Part shown: positions 7,272-13,554 of the stretch, piece after piece | Position numbering within the stretch: the stretch's first letter is position 1 | Layout of the letters: each line of letters begins with the position of its first letter | Assembly: GCA_031551255.1 (NCBI GenBank) | Contig: JAVBNW010000053.1 | Span: 1-25,698 of the forward strand | Direction of reading: 5' to 3' | From: JAVBNW01 sp031551255 | GTDB lineage: Bacteria > Bacillota > Clostridia > Christensenellales > UBA1750 | Length of the DNA: 25,698 bases | Program-made: the position numbers and the translations under genes | Notes under the pieces: model-generated | Told to the model about the DNA's origin: nothing | What the model saw: the letters and a program-made list of their open reading frames with translations, nothing else | The model's database searches: none

Positions 7272-7300
7272 AGTATACCCGAAGCCTCTTCCTTGCGCAA
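7272..7300 (-). promoter_or_regulatory. sigma-A-type promoter of the leader/ABC exporter operon
   Basis: On the minus strand, TTGCGC (7300-7295) and TATACT (7277-7272) are separated by exactly 17 bases. The predicted start, near 7265, gives a short 5' leader carrying the strong ribosome site of the leader peptide. Confidence 0.75.
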
Positions 7301-7357
7301 GCCCCCATGCCTATTTTTTTTACCATTTGATCACATAAATGAAATCTTTCTGTGCCT

Positions 7358-7373
7358 TACGGAATTTTCCGTA
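7358..7373. promoter_or_regulatory. palindrome TACGGAA-TT-TTCCGTA upstream of the SpoIIQ-like gene
   Basis: Two perfect 7-bp arms surround a 2-base centre, about 45 bases before the chosen start. A weak match to a sigma-F promoter follows (GTATG at 7371, GGACATGCT at 7390-7398), as expected for spoIIQ, but its leader would be very short. The dyad could be an operator; which protein binds it is unknown. Confidence 0.35.
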
Positions 7374-7417
7374 TGAATTGCCATTTGTTGGACATGCTAG
7401 GTGCAGAGGTGATTGTG

Positions 7418-8077
7418 TTGAAACAGTGGATTCAAGGGCTTCCATGGCAGCGTTGGAAAGAAAAAACGATGGCGTTTTGGAATCGCAGCGGGTTTGCGGT
7501 CGTGTTACTTTTGTGCGCGGGCATGATCGGCGCGAGCATGTTTCTGGGGGGAGAAGAGCTCCAGCAGGAGCCGACGCCCGCCCAAGCCACTCCCATGGCG
7601 ACGCTCCGGCCGATTCCCGCGGTGAACGTGCCTTTGGCCGAACCTGCCGCCGCCGCCACGCCCGAGCCGAGCAAACCGCCGCTGATGCTGCCGGTGCTCG
7701 GCGGCGAGGGCATGGGGTATGCGCCGGATGTGCTGCTTTACTCAAAGACGATGGGCGAATGGACGACGCACGACGGGGTTGATTTGACTGCGCCCGAGGG
7801 CACGCAGGCGCTTGCCGCTGCGGATGGCGAGGTCGTCGAGGCGTTTTTAGATCCCTCCTGGGGGAATGTGGTGTTGATCGACCATGAGGATGGCCTGCGC
7901 ACCGGTTACGCGTCGCTCGGCGCGATGCTGGTTGCGCCGGGAGACATCGTCAAGGCTGGCCAAGCGATCGGCACGGTGGGCTCCTCCGCGCAGACGGAGT
8001 GGGAAGAAGGCCCGCACATCCACTTTTATGTGCTCAGTGCCGGCGAAATCGTCGACCCTGCGCAATACCTGCGCTAA
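7418..8077 (+). CDS. spoIIQ: SpoIIQ-like membrane-anchored M23 (LytM) peptidase
   Basis: The 219-residue protein has a short basic cytoplasmic N-terminus, one membrane helix (about 25-43), a Pro/Ala-rich linker (50-95) and a LytM/M23 domain. The zinc site looks complete: H118-x3-D122 (THDGVDL) and H200-x-H202 (GPHIHFYV). B. subtilis SpoIIQ has lost one zinc ligand, while clostridial homologues keep them. In the forespore membrane SpoIIQ pairs with SpoIIIAH and supports engulfment and the feeding channel. The position directly before spoIIID and mbl supports the name. I chose the TTG at 7418 because GAGGTG lies 6 bases upstream; longer forms starting near 7352 lack a ribosome site. A strong terminator follows. 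Confidence 0.8.
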   Translation: MKQWIQGLPWQRWKEKTMAFWNRSGFAVVLLLCAGMIGASMFLGGEELQQEPTPAQATPMATLRPIPAVNVPLAEPAAAATPEPSKPPLMLPVLGGEGMGYAPDVLLYSKTMGEWTTHDGVDLTAPEGTQALAAADGEVVEAFLDPSWGNVVLIDHEDGLRTGYASLGAMLVAPGDIVKAGQAIGTVGSSAQTEWEEGPHIHFYVLSAGEIVDPAQYLR

Positions 8078-8100
8078 TCGTCGGGACACACTGCGCTTCG

Positions 8101-8136
8101 AAATCCCACCAAGCTGCGACATGGTGGGATTTTTTA
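8101..8136 (+). terminator. intrinsic terminator after the SpoIIQ-like gene
   Basis: AAATCCCACC (8101-8110) pairs with GGTGGGATTT (8123-8132) across a 12-base loop and ends in a T run (TTTTTT from the stem onward). It separates this gene from spoIIID. Confidence 0.9.
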
Positions 8137-8162
8137 CGCTTCGTGGCCCCTCCTCTTTCCAA

Positions 8163-8274
8163 AGAAACTGAGGTTTCTTTGGAAGCAAGAAGAACGGAGA
8201 ACGTGAGCCTCGTGCCTCCTTCGTCGTTTTTCTTACTCCTCAAAACCGCCTCAGCGATTTTGAGGAAGAGGAGG
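8163..8274 (+). repeat. 112-bp structured repeat, copy 1
   Basis: This copy matches 8371-8482 over 112 bases with two substitutions. It is rich in internal pairing: TTCCAAAGAAAC/GTTTCTTTGGAA (8157-8168 with 8173-8184, perfect), CCTCAAAA/TTTTGAGG (8238-8245 with 8258-8265, perfect), a long arm running from about 8185 to the TTTTTCTTACT segment, and an outer pairing CCTCCTCTT/AAGAGGAGG (8149-8157 with 8266-8274). The layout suggests a folded RNA or a non-autonomous palindromic element. Confidence 0.85.
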
Positions 8275-8343
8275 TTTTACGCAGCGCCAATTCTCCGCAA
8301 AGTTGCAATGTTGGGGGAATAGAGCGCAGTGCCAACCGACGAC

Positions 8344-8546
8344 GCGAGCGATACGCAGCCTGCGACGAGGAGAAACTGAGGTTTCTTTGGGAGTAAGAAG
8401 AACGGAGAACGTGAGCCTCGTGCCTCCTTCGTCGTTTTTCTTACTCCTCAAAACCGCCTCAGCGATTTTGAGGAAGAGGAGGAGCGGCGGAGTGAACGAG
8501 CTTTTGCGCCGCAGTGCGAAAGCGAGCGATACGCAGCCCGCGACGA
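8344..8546 (+). repeat. 25-bp block repeated beside the 112-bp repeats
   Basis: A block beginning GCGAGCGATACGCAGCC and ending GCGACGA occurs at 8344-8368 and 8522-8546 with one mismatch. The first precedes copy 2 and the second follows it, so the region is built from more than one repeated module. Confidence 0.75.
8371..8482 (+). repeat. 112-bp structured repeat, copy 2
   Basis: This is the direct second copy, 208 bases downstream of copy 1. One of the two differences (AGTAAG for AGCAAG) restores a base pair with TTACT in the internal stem, so pairing is retained or improved. The outer CCTCCTCTT arm of copy 1 is absent here. Confidence 0.85.
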
Positions 8547-8590
8547 CGAGGAGAGAACGAAAGGGCGCGATTTTCGTTATACTTATATCC

Positions 8591-8614
8591 CCCAGGAAAC
8601 CGAGGTTTCTTGGG
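8591..8614 (+). repeat. third hairpin related to the 112-bp repeats
   Basis: CCCAGGAAACC pairs with GGTTTCTTGGG around GA with one G-T wobble. The core GAAAC...GAGGTTTCTT matches the first hairpin of the 112-bp repeats, suggesting a decayed or related copy. Confidence 0.55.
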
Positions 8615-8898
8615 TAAGGGGAAGAGTTGTATTGTACCTTCGACGATAAGTATTTCCCAGGCGAGATTAGGCCTTTGGCCCGGCAAATATCCGTGCCGCC
8701 CAGCAAAATGCCATTGTGCCGACCGGCTGAAAGGCAAACTACAGCCTTGAAAACGTCCGGATGCCCCAACGATCGTTCTTTTGCCGCGCTGTGACGAATA
8801 GGAATAGTCATGTCACCGCGGCCCGGGGCCCGATTGCGAGACGCGTCGCTTGCAAAGGCCCCCCGGCGGGACGCAGAGTCGATAAGGGGGCGTGCCTG

Positions 8899-9183
8899 GT
8901 GAGGGACTATATCGAGGAGCGCGTGCTGGAGATTGCCGCATACATTTTGGAGCACAACGCTACAGTACGGGATGCGGCCAAAGCCTTTCAGGTATCCAAG
9001 TCAACCGTACACAAAGACATGTCCGAGCGCCTGCCTGCGCTAAACAAGAAAATTGCGGGCGATGTGCGCAAGGTACTTGATAATAACAAGGCAGAGCGCC
9101 ATCTGCGCGGCGGCAAGGCGACGTGCCTTAAGTATAAAAACGTAAAGAAGCGCAAGATGAAGGCCAAGGGGAAGGCGCGGTAG
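8899..9183 (+). CDS. spoIIID: sporulation transcription regulator SpoIIID
   Basis: This 94-residue DNA-binding protein acts in the mother cell during sporulation, switching sigma-E genes on or off ahead of sigma-K. The sequence follows B. subtilis SpoIIID closely: M-RDYIEERVLEIAAYIL, the helix-turn-helix VRDAAKAFQVSKSTVHKDMSERL (about residues 21-43), and the conserved RHLRGGKATCLKYK near 72-85. It ends in a lysine-rich tail (KKRKMKAKGKAR) unlike the acidic tail of B. subtilis. The GTG at 8899 is chosen because it gives the family start and AGGGGG lies 8 bases upstream; upstream in-frame sequence is repeat-linked and lacks homology. mbl follows, as in other spore formers. Confidence 0.95.
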   Translation: MRDYIEERVLEIAAYILEHNATVRDAAKAFQVSKSTVHKDMSERLPALNKKIAGDVRKVLDNNKAERHLRGGKATCLKYKNVKKRKMKAKGKAR

Positions 9184-9331
9184 CGCATGGTCCAGATATT
9201 AACAAAGGAAAAACGCCGCCTTGGGCCGCGTGAGAAATAGCCAACCCAAACGCGTTATGATATGATAAGACGAAAGACGTTGCGTGTATCACAGAAGAGT
9301 CCGCGCCGCGGAGTAAGGAGCTGAAGAAGCT

Positions 9332-10369
9332 ATGTTTGGCTATCAGGATATCGGCATCGATCTTGGAACGGCCAGCGTGCTGGTGTATATCAAAGGGAAG
9401 GGCATTGTGCTGCGCGAGCCTTCCGTAGTGGCGATTGATCGCAACAACGGCCGCATCTTGGATGTGGGCGACGAGGCGCGCAAGATGCTGGGGCGTACGC
9501 CGGGCAACATCGTGGCAATCCGTCCGCTTCGCGAGGGCGTGATTTCCGACTACGATGTGACCGAACGAATGCTCAGATATTTCCTGCGCAAAGTTGTGGG
9601 TAACCGCGTGTTCTTCAAGCCCCGCGTCGTAGTGTGCGTGCCCTCGGGCGTTACCGAGGTGGAAAAGCGTTCGGTCATCGACGCCACGATCGATGCCGGG
9701 GCCCGGTATACGCAGCTGATCGAGGAGCCGATTGCCGCCGCCATCGGCGCGGGGCTGGATATTTCGCGCCCATATGGCTCCATGGTGGTGGATGTGGGGG
9801 GCGGCACCACCGACATTGCCGTCATTTCTCTGGGCAGCGCCGTGGTGTCCGATTCCATCAAGGTGGCGGGGGATAAATTCGACGACGCGATCATCCGCTA
9901 CATGCGTAAAAAGCACAATTTGCTTATCGGAGAGCGCACCGCGGAAGAGCTGAAAATCAACATCGGCGGGGCGTACCCCCGCAAGGATGTCATGTACATG
10001 GAGGTTACCGGCCGCAACCTCGTATCCGGTCTGCCCAAGACTACGCGAGTCTCTTCCGAGGAAATGATCGAAGCCCTGGAGGAGCCCGTCATCACCATCC
10101 TTGAAACCGTACACGCTGTGCTCGAGCGGACCCCGCCGGAGCTCGCCGCGGATATTTACGATCGCGGCATCGTGATGACCGGCGGGGGCGCGCTGCTCTT
10201 TGGGCTGGACAGGCTCATTCAGGAAAACATCAAGGTGCCTTGTTATGTGGCCGAAGATGCGATTTCCTGCGTGGCCATCGGCACGGGCCGGGCACTGGAG
10301 AACATCGATGCGATGTCCAACGCGATTTTTGATTATAAGCGCGGCGGTTCGTACATGCGCAATATGTGA
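9332..10369 (+). CDS. mbl: MreB-family actin-like cell-shape protein (Mbl)
   Basis: This 345-residue bacterial actin forms membrane-associated filaments that guide cell-wall synthesis along the cell side. Its ATP-binding motifs are clear: phosphate-1 DIGIDLGTASV near the start, phosphate-2 VVDVGGGTTDIAV near 155-167, and the adenosine motif GIVMTGGGALL near 285. The length is normal for MreB/Mbl. The name Mbl rather than MreB rests on its place right after spoIIID, and mreC and mreD are absent. GGAG lies 11 bases before the ATG. A possible -10, TATGAT (9261-9266), is upstream without a clear -35. The next gene starts within a few bases of its stop. Confidence 0.93.
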   Translation: MFGYQDIGIDLGTASVLVYIKGKGIVLREPSVVAIDRNNGRILDVGDEARKMLGRTPGNIVAIRPLREGVISDYDVTERMLRYFLRKVVGNRVFFKPRVVVCVPSGVTEVEKRSVIDATIDAGARYTQLIEEPIAAAIGAGLDISRPYGSMVVDVGGGTTDIAVISLGSAVVSDSIKVAGDKFDDAIIRYMRKKHNLLIGERTAEELKINIGGAYPRKDVMYMEVTGRNLVSGLPKTTRVSSEEMIEALEEPVITILETVHAVLERTPPELAADIYDRGIVMTGGGALLFGLDRLIQENIKVPCYVAEDAISCVAIGTGRALENIDAMSNAIFDYKRGGSYMRNM

Positions 10370-10371
10370 CG

Positions 10372-11388
10372 ATGCGGCGCGGCAAAGCTTTGGGGAGAAT
10401 CGCGAAGGCGGCATGGAGGATCGCGGCGGGCATCGTGCTCATCGCGGTTCTCTTCCTGCTGGTGTCGGCCGAACCGCGCATTCCTTCGCGCCTTGCCCAG
10501 CCCGCCGCCGCGCAGCCTATGCCCACCGCATCCAGCCTGAGCGCGGGCATGGTGCTCTATCGCACGGATGTTTCCACCGTACTTATGTGCCTGCTCACCG
10601 AGCCGGAGGGGATTCTCGCCGAAACCGGCGAAGCGACATACCCCTCGATGATGTTCCTCGTATCGATCGGCGGGATGGGGGATGTGGATGTGATCAACCT
10701 CCCTCCCGGCACGCGCGCGCTTGTGAGATACAATTGCGGGGACGGGCAGCAGGCGTATCGCGACGATGCGCTTGCCACAGCTTACGCGGCCGGCCTTGAG
10801 GATGGAACGCAAAAGGAGCGGTTGCTGGAATCGACAGAGAAGCTCCTGGGGGGGATCTCCATTCAGCGCGCCGTTTTTCTTGAGCGCGAAGGGTTTATCA
10901 AGTTTGTCGATGAGCTTGGCGGCGTGTTTGTAAAGAAGGACGATTTTAGCATCGCGTGCGGCGGTATTGCGAGGGAAGACGCCCCTGTTGGGCGGCCCGT
11001 ACTGCTCAGCGGACAGCGCTCGCTCGCTTATATGTCCTCGATATATGCGGGTACGGATATCGGCGCGCTTCAGAGGCAGAATCACCTTCTTTCGGCGCTA
11101 ATTGAGCAAATGCTTGGTGCGGGTATCACCTTTGAGGAGATCGCCCGGCAGTGCGAAGGCGCGCTGGAACACGACCTGACCCCGGTGGACATGCTTCGCA
11201 TGAAGCGGGCCTTTGGCGGCCTTTCGGCAGGGGAATTGGAGAAGGAAGCGGTACATACGCTTTGGGGCGAGCCCCGCATGATGAATGGGCAAGGGTGGCT
11301 GCCGGACAGATTGAAGATCAAAGAATATGTGCTGGGGCGCTTTTACCAGAATGCCCGCTCGGCTTCCGCGATGGATCAGCTTCCGTGA
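10372..11388 (+). CDS. divergent LytR-CpsA-Psr (LCP)-like membrane protein
   Basis: This protein of about 338 residues has a basic cytoplasmic N-terminus, one membrane helix (about 13-33) and an extracytoplasmic domain. Features of the LCP fold can be traced: MFLVSIGGMGDVDVINLPPGTRA corresponds to the strand with the family's IPRDT motif; LESTEKLLGGISIQRAVFLEREGFIKFVDELGGVFV matches the usual LLGIPIDHYV..F..LVD.LGGV block; LAYMSS...RQNHLLSALIEQM matches the ALAY...RQQ block. LCP proteins attach glycopolymers to peptidoglycan. Here the IPRDT arginine and aspartate are replaced by PPGT, so activity may be altered or lost. It overlaps or abuts mbl (a GTG at 10366 is an alternative start), implying translational coupling. 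A strong terminator follows. Confidence 0.65.
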   Translation: MRRGKALGRIAKAAWRIAAGIVLIAVLFLLVSAEPRIPSRLAQPAAAQPMPTASSLSAGMVLYRTDVSTVLMCLLTEPEGILAETGEATYPSMMFLVSIGGMGDVDVINLPPGTRALVRYNCGDGQQAYRDDALATAYAAGLEDGTQKERLLESTEKLLGGISIQRAVFLEREGFIKFVDELGGVFVKKDDFSIACGGIAREDAPVGRPVLLSGQRSLAYMSSIYAGTDIGALQRQNHLLSALIEQMLGAGITFEEIARQCEGALEHDLTPVDMLRMKRAFGGLSAGELEKEAVHTLWGEPRMMNGQGWLPDRLKIKEYVLGRFYQNARSASAMDQLP

Positions 11389-11407
11389 GTGCAAAAGATA
11401 ACCGAGG

Positions 11408-11446
11408 CGCCCGCTGCGCATATTGATCGCGCAGCGGGCGTTTTTT
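11408..11446 (+). terminator. strong intrinsic terminator after the mbl operon
   Basis: CGCCCGCTGCGC (11408-11419) pairs perfectly with GCGCAGCGGGCG (11429-11440) across a 9-base loop, followed by TTTTTT. It ends the mbl/LCP transcript. Confidence 0.95.
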
Positions 11447-11487
11447 GGTGTGAGGATGCTAAAATAGAGCTCTGGGCCATCGGCTTT

Positions 11488-11650
11488 TATAGTCGGCCAA
11501 CTTCAAAACGGGGCGGACGAGCGAGAGGTTTTTTCGCAGGGCAAGGAGGCGTAAGGAAGCACAGCCTGCAGCTACGCTGACTAGAGCTCGACGCCGCCAT
11601 GCGGGAAAAGATTCGCTCGCCCGCTCTTCATTTGGGGTTGGCCGACTATA
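11488..11650. repeat. palindromic element with 14-bp perfect ends
   Basis: TATAGTCGGCCAAC (11488-11501) is matched by its exact reverse complement at 11637-11650. Inside, the arms continue to resemble each other imperfectly: GGGGCGGACGAGCGAGAGG on the left, and GAGCGGGCGAGCGAATC when the right arm is read in reverse. The unit is 163 bases, has no convincing gene, and its right end touches the stop codon of the leftward lipoprotein. It looks like a small non-autonomous inverted-repeat element or an inserted palindromic repeat. Confidence 0.7.
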
Positions 11651-12733
11651 TTATTCGCTATAGCTTATGTCGACGATTTGCTGCGCGCCGCTTTGAAATG
11701 ACACGATAAGCTCGATTTCCCCGCCGGGCATCACATCGGTTACGTGCATTTCCATCAGGCCGTCGCCGTCTAAATCGCAAAACGATACGCGCTTAGTAAG
11801 ATCCCCGTCGATGACGGTGAGCATGTCGTCAGCCGCCCCGAGGATGTAGGCCTTAGTTTCGCCGCGATAGGTTACATCGATATACGGGTAGAGCTCATCA
11901 TCTTCTTCCCTGTCGGGAAATACTACCGTGCCGTCGGCTTCGCAATAAGAATACGGGCCTAAGCGGATGCGCCCTTTTGCGATATGCCCCTGCGCGTCGA
12001 GATCGACGGTAAACGCAGCCTTAGAGTTGTTCCATGCGATGAGCGAGGGGAACGGGTTCCAGTCTCCCGGCAGCGCGAGGTAGTAGCTGCCCGGCGTCCA
12101 CCCCCTCGTCGCAGCCGTAGGCCCTTGCATCGCGAATGCCGCACGAAATGCGACCTCGTAGCCGTCGTCATATATTTCGGTTTCCGTGGGGCTTGCCAGT
12201 CGGCCCTCGCCGATCTTCTTTGTGCCGTCGTACACGCAAAAGACCGTTTCGCGCGAAAACGCCTCGGCATAGGCGGCCTTGGCGCTAAACATCGCCTCTT
12301 CATCCGGCGAAGAGTCCGCATCGCGGATTTGCCCGAACCAATTATTCCCGTCCATCATGGGCGATAAGACGATCTCCCAGGTTCCCATATCGCGATAAGA
12401 ACGGTATACGTAGGCGATCGCTCGAAAAGGTTCATCAAAGGAGGAAATATCCGGCGATGTGGCAGGCGCAGCCGTAGAAAAAGGGCCGGGCGCGGGCGTG
12501 GCAGAGGGAAGTGGGAAGGTCGAGGGAGACGTCGAGCCGGAAGCTAACGGAAGCGGGGTGGAAGACTGCGCTGCGACTTCGAATGAAGGGACGGCAGCGG
12601 CGGCGGAAGGATCTTCGGGCGGCGTTCCGCCGGGCGCGCAGCCGCCGAGCAAGAGCGCAAACGCGACGGCCCACAGCGGCAATAAAACCGCGTGCCGCCG
12701 CCTTGGCGGTATCGTGGCGCGCAAGGTCTTCAT
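11651..12733 (-). CDS. large predicted lipoprotein, function unknown
   Basis: The protein is about 360 residues. It starts M-KTLRATIPPRRR, then a hydrophobic signal and lipobox LLGG-C, so it is probably lipid-anchored outside the membrane. A Ser/Thr/Pro/Ala-rich low-complexity linker follows (about 35-95), then a globular domain to the end. That domain contains FCDLDGDGLMEMHV, an Asp-rich calcium-loop-like motif (DxDxDG) of the kind found in dockerin and EF-hand-like loops. I use the ATG at 12731-12733, which begins the signal peptide and has GGGGAGG just upstream; the longer frame adds 34 residues that look non-coding. I do not recognise the family. Confidence 0.75.
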   Translation of the reverse strand: MKTLRATIPPRRRHAVLLPLWAVAFALLLGGCAPGGTPPEDPSAAAAVPSFEVAAQSSTPLPLASGSTSPSTFPLPSATPAPGPFSTAAPATSPDISSFDEPFRAIAYVYRSYRDMGTWEIVLSPMMDGNNWFGQIRDADSSPDEEAMFSAKAAYAEAFSRETVFCVYDGTKKIGEGRLASPTETEIYDDGYEVAFRAAFAMQGPTAATRGWTPGSYYLALPGDWNPFPSLIAWNNSKAAFTVDLDAQGHIAKGRIRLGPYSYCEADGTVVFPDREEDDELYPYIDVTYRGETKAYILGAADDMLTVIDGDLTKRVSFCDLDGDGLMEMHVTDVMPGGEIELIVSFQSGAQQIVDISYSE

Positions 12734-12839
12734 AAACCTCCCCTCTATGCTCGTCAACCTCCAAAGGCGGTATCCGCAGGAGTAGAGCGTTGCGATGTGC
12801 GGTTTTAAAATTCCGTTCTCGTACGCGCGGCGCAAGCGA

Positions 12840-13355
12840 TTACTCTTGTAAAATCACCGCCACCGCGTCGAAATGCTCGATCAGCTCGGGCGTTTCGCCT
12901 TCCCGCGCGAACAGCAGCATGAACGGCCCGCCCTGCTTTGCGGTGATCTTCTTGCCCTCGCGCAGGAAGAGGATGTGGGCCGATCCGTTTTCTAGAAGAT
13001 CCGCCCCCTGAAGCGTTATGGAGCCGCCTCCTCCGGAGCATACGGCGGTTTCGTACAGCGTGGGGGCCGCCCCGGCCCGCCCGAGGATATCGTCAAGCGG
13101 CGCGGCGGAATAGAGGACGCCGCCGTATTCTAACGGGCTCCCGCCCATCCGCTCCAGCGCGTCATAGCCGACGTTCGCAACGAGGTGTCCGCCTTGCGTG
13201 ATGGCGAGCGACGGCGTTTTTTCGCGCTGCCTTGCCGCGGATACGGCCATAAACACGCCCATCGCGGCGAGCAGCGCCAGTGCGAGCGCGATGGTGATGC
13301 GCCACTTGACGCGCAGAACAAAAACCCTTGCAATGCGGCTTCCGCGAATGGCCAC
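12840..13355 (-). CDS. membrane-anchored protein with a sulfite-oxidase-like fold fragment (tentative)
   Basis: The protein has 171 residues, with one membrane helix (about 20-41) and an external domain. The segments YGGVLYSAAPLDDILGRAG, then SITLQGADLLEN, then REGKKITAKQGGPFMLLF follow the pattern seen in molybdopterin-binding oxidoreductase (SUOX-like) domains: 'GVPL.dLL..aG', then 'GYS..l....l', then 'G..l....GGPlrLv'. The cofactor-binding cysteine found in true sulfite oxidases is not evident and the domain is short, so it may be a non-catalytic relative. The GTG start has AGGAGG seven bases upstream, and a good promoter lies 70-100 bases before it. The functional assignment is weak; the gene itself is well supported. 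Confidence 0.7.
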   Translation of the reverse strand: MAIRGSRIARVFVLRVKWRITIALALALLAAMGVFMAVSAARQREKTPSLAITQGGHLVANVGYDALERMGGSPLEYGGVLYSAAPLDDILGRAGAAPTLYETAVCSGGGGSITLQGADLLENGSAHILFLREGKKITAKQGGPFMLLFAREGETPELIEHFDAVAVILQE

Positions 13356-13427
13356 GTCGGCACCTCCTGCGCCCAGACTTTAGTCAAAGCCTGATCATGC
13401 GGGCGTTTTGGGCATTTCGTCTTATTT

Positions 13428-13456
13428 ATTGTACGCGATGCAGCAAAATTTCACAA
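13428..13456 (-). promoter_or_regulatory. sigma-A-type promoter for the leftward gene at 13355
   Basis: On the minus strand TTGTGA (13456-13451) and TACAAT (13433-13428) are 17 bases apart. The predicted start near 13421 leaves a leader of about 65 bases. It lies back to back with the promoter of the nucleotidyltransferase gene. Confidence 0.65.
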
Positions 13457-13516
13457 TGGAGCGCCATGATTTTACCGCACCGGAACGACCGCACTTTCGT
13501 ACCTTTGCACGTTTTG

Positions 13517-13525
13517 TGGTATACT
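13517..13525 (+). promoter_or_regulatory. extended -10 promoter for the nucleotidyltransferase gene
   Basis: TGG-TATACT is a good extended -10 element, 29 bases before the ATG at 13555. There is no strong -35 at the usual distance, which fits an extended -10 promoter. Confidence 0.55.
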
Positions 13526-13554
13526 GCTTACGAGTATGGCAAAGAGGTGTTTCG

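Larger units (their letters stand above)
8137..8898. other. 760-base non-coding stretch with structured repeats
   Basis: I see no gene between the terminator at 8136 and spoIIID. The stretch holds two near-identical 112-bp repeats, a 25-bp shared block near each, and a third related hairpin at 8591-8614. The rest (about 8620-8898) has no recognisable feature; the spoIIID promoter, expected to be sigma-E dependent, should lie there, but I cannot point to a convincing match. Long frames on both strands follow the repeats and are unlikely to be genes. Confidence 0.65.

Noticed and set aside
7371..7398. sigma-F promoter of the SpoIIQ-like gene
   Set aside because: GTATG and GGACATGCT only partly match, and the start would fall almost on the ribosome site. 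Kept as a hint only, not listed as a feature of its own.
8163..8482. CRISPR-like repeat array
   Set aside because: Only two copies of a 112-bp unit with unequal context; length, spacing and internal stems do not fit a CRISPR array and no cas genes are near.
8251..8955. 234-codon minus-strand frame across the repeats
   Set aside because: It runs through both repeat copies and into spoIIID, so its protein repeats only because the DNA does; no ribosome site or domain was seen.
9128..10414. 428-codon open frame on the minus strand over mbl
   Set aside because: It is antisense to a certain MreB-family gene, shows no family motifs or ribosome site, and its His/Arg/Gly-rich composition is typical of a GC-rich shadow frame.
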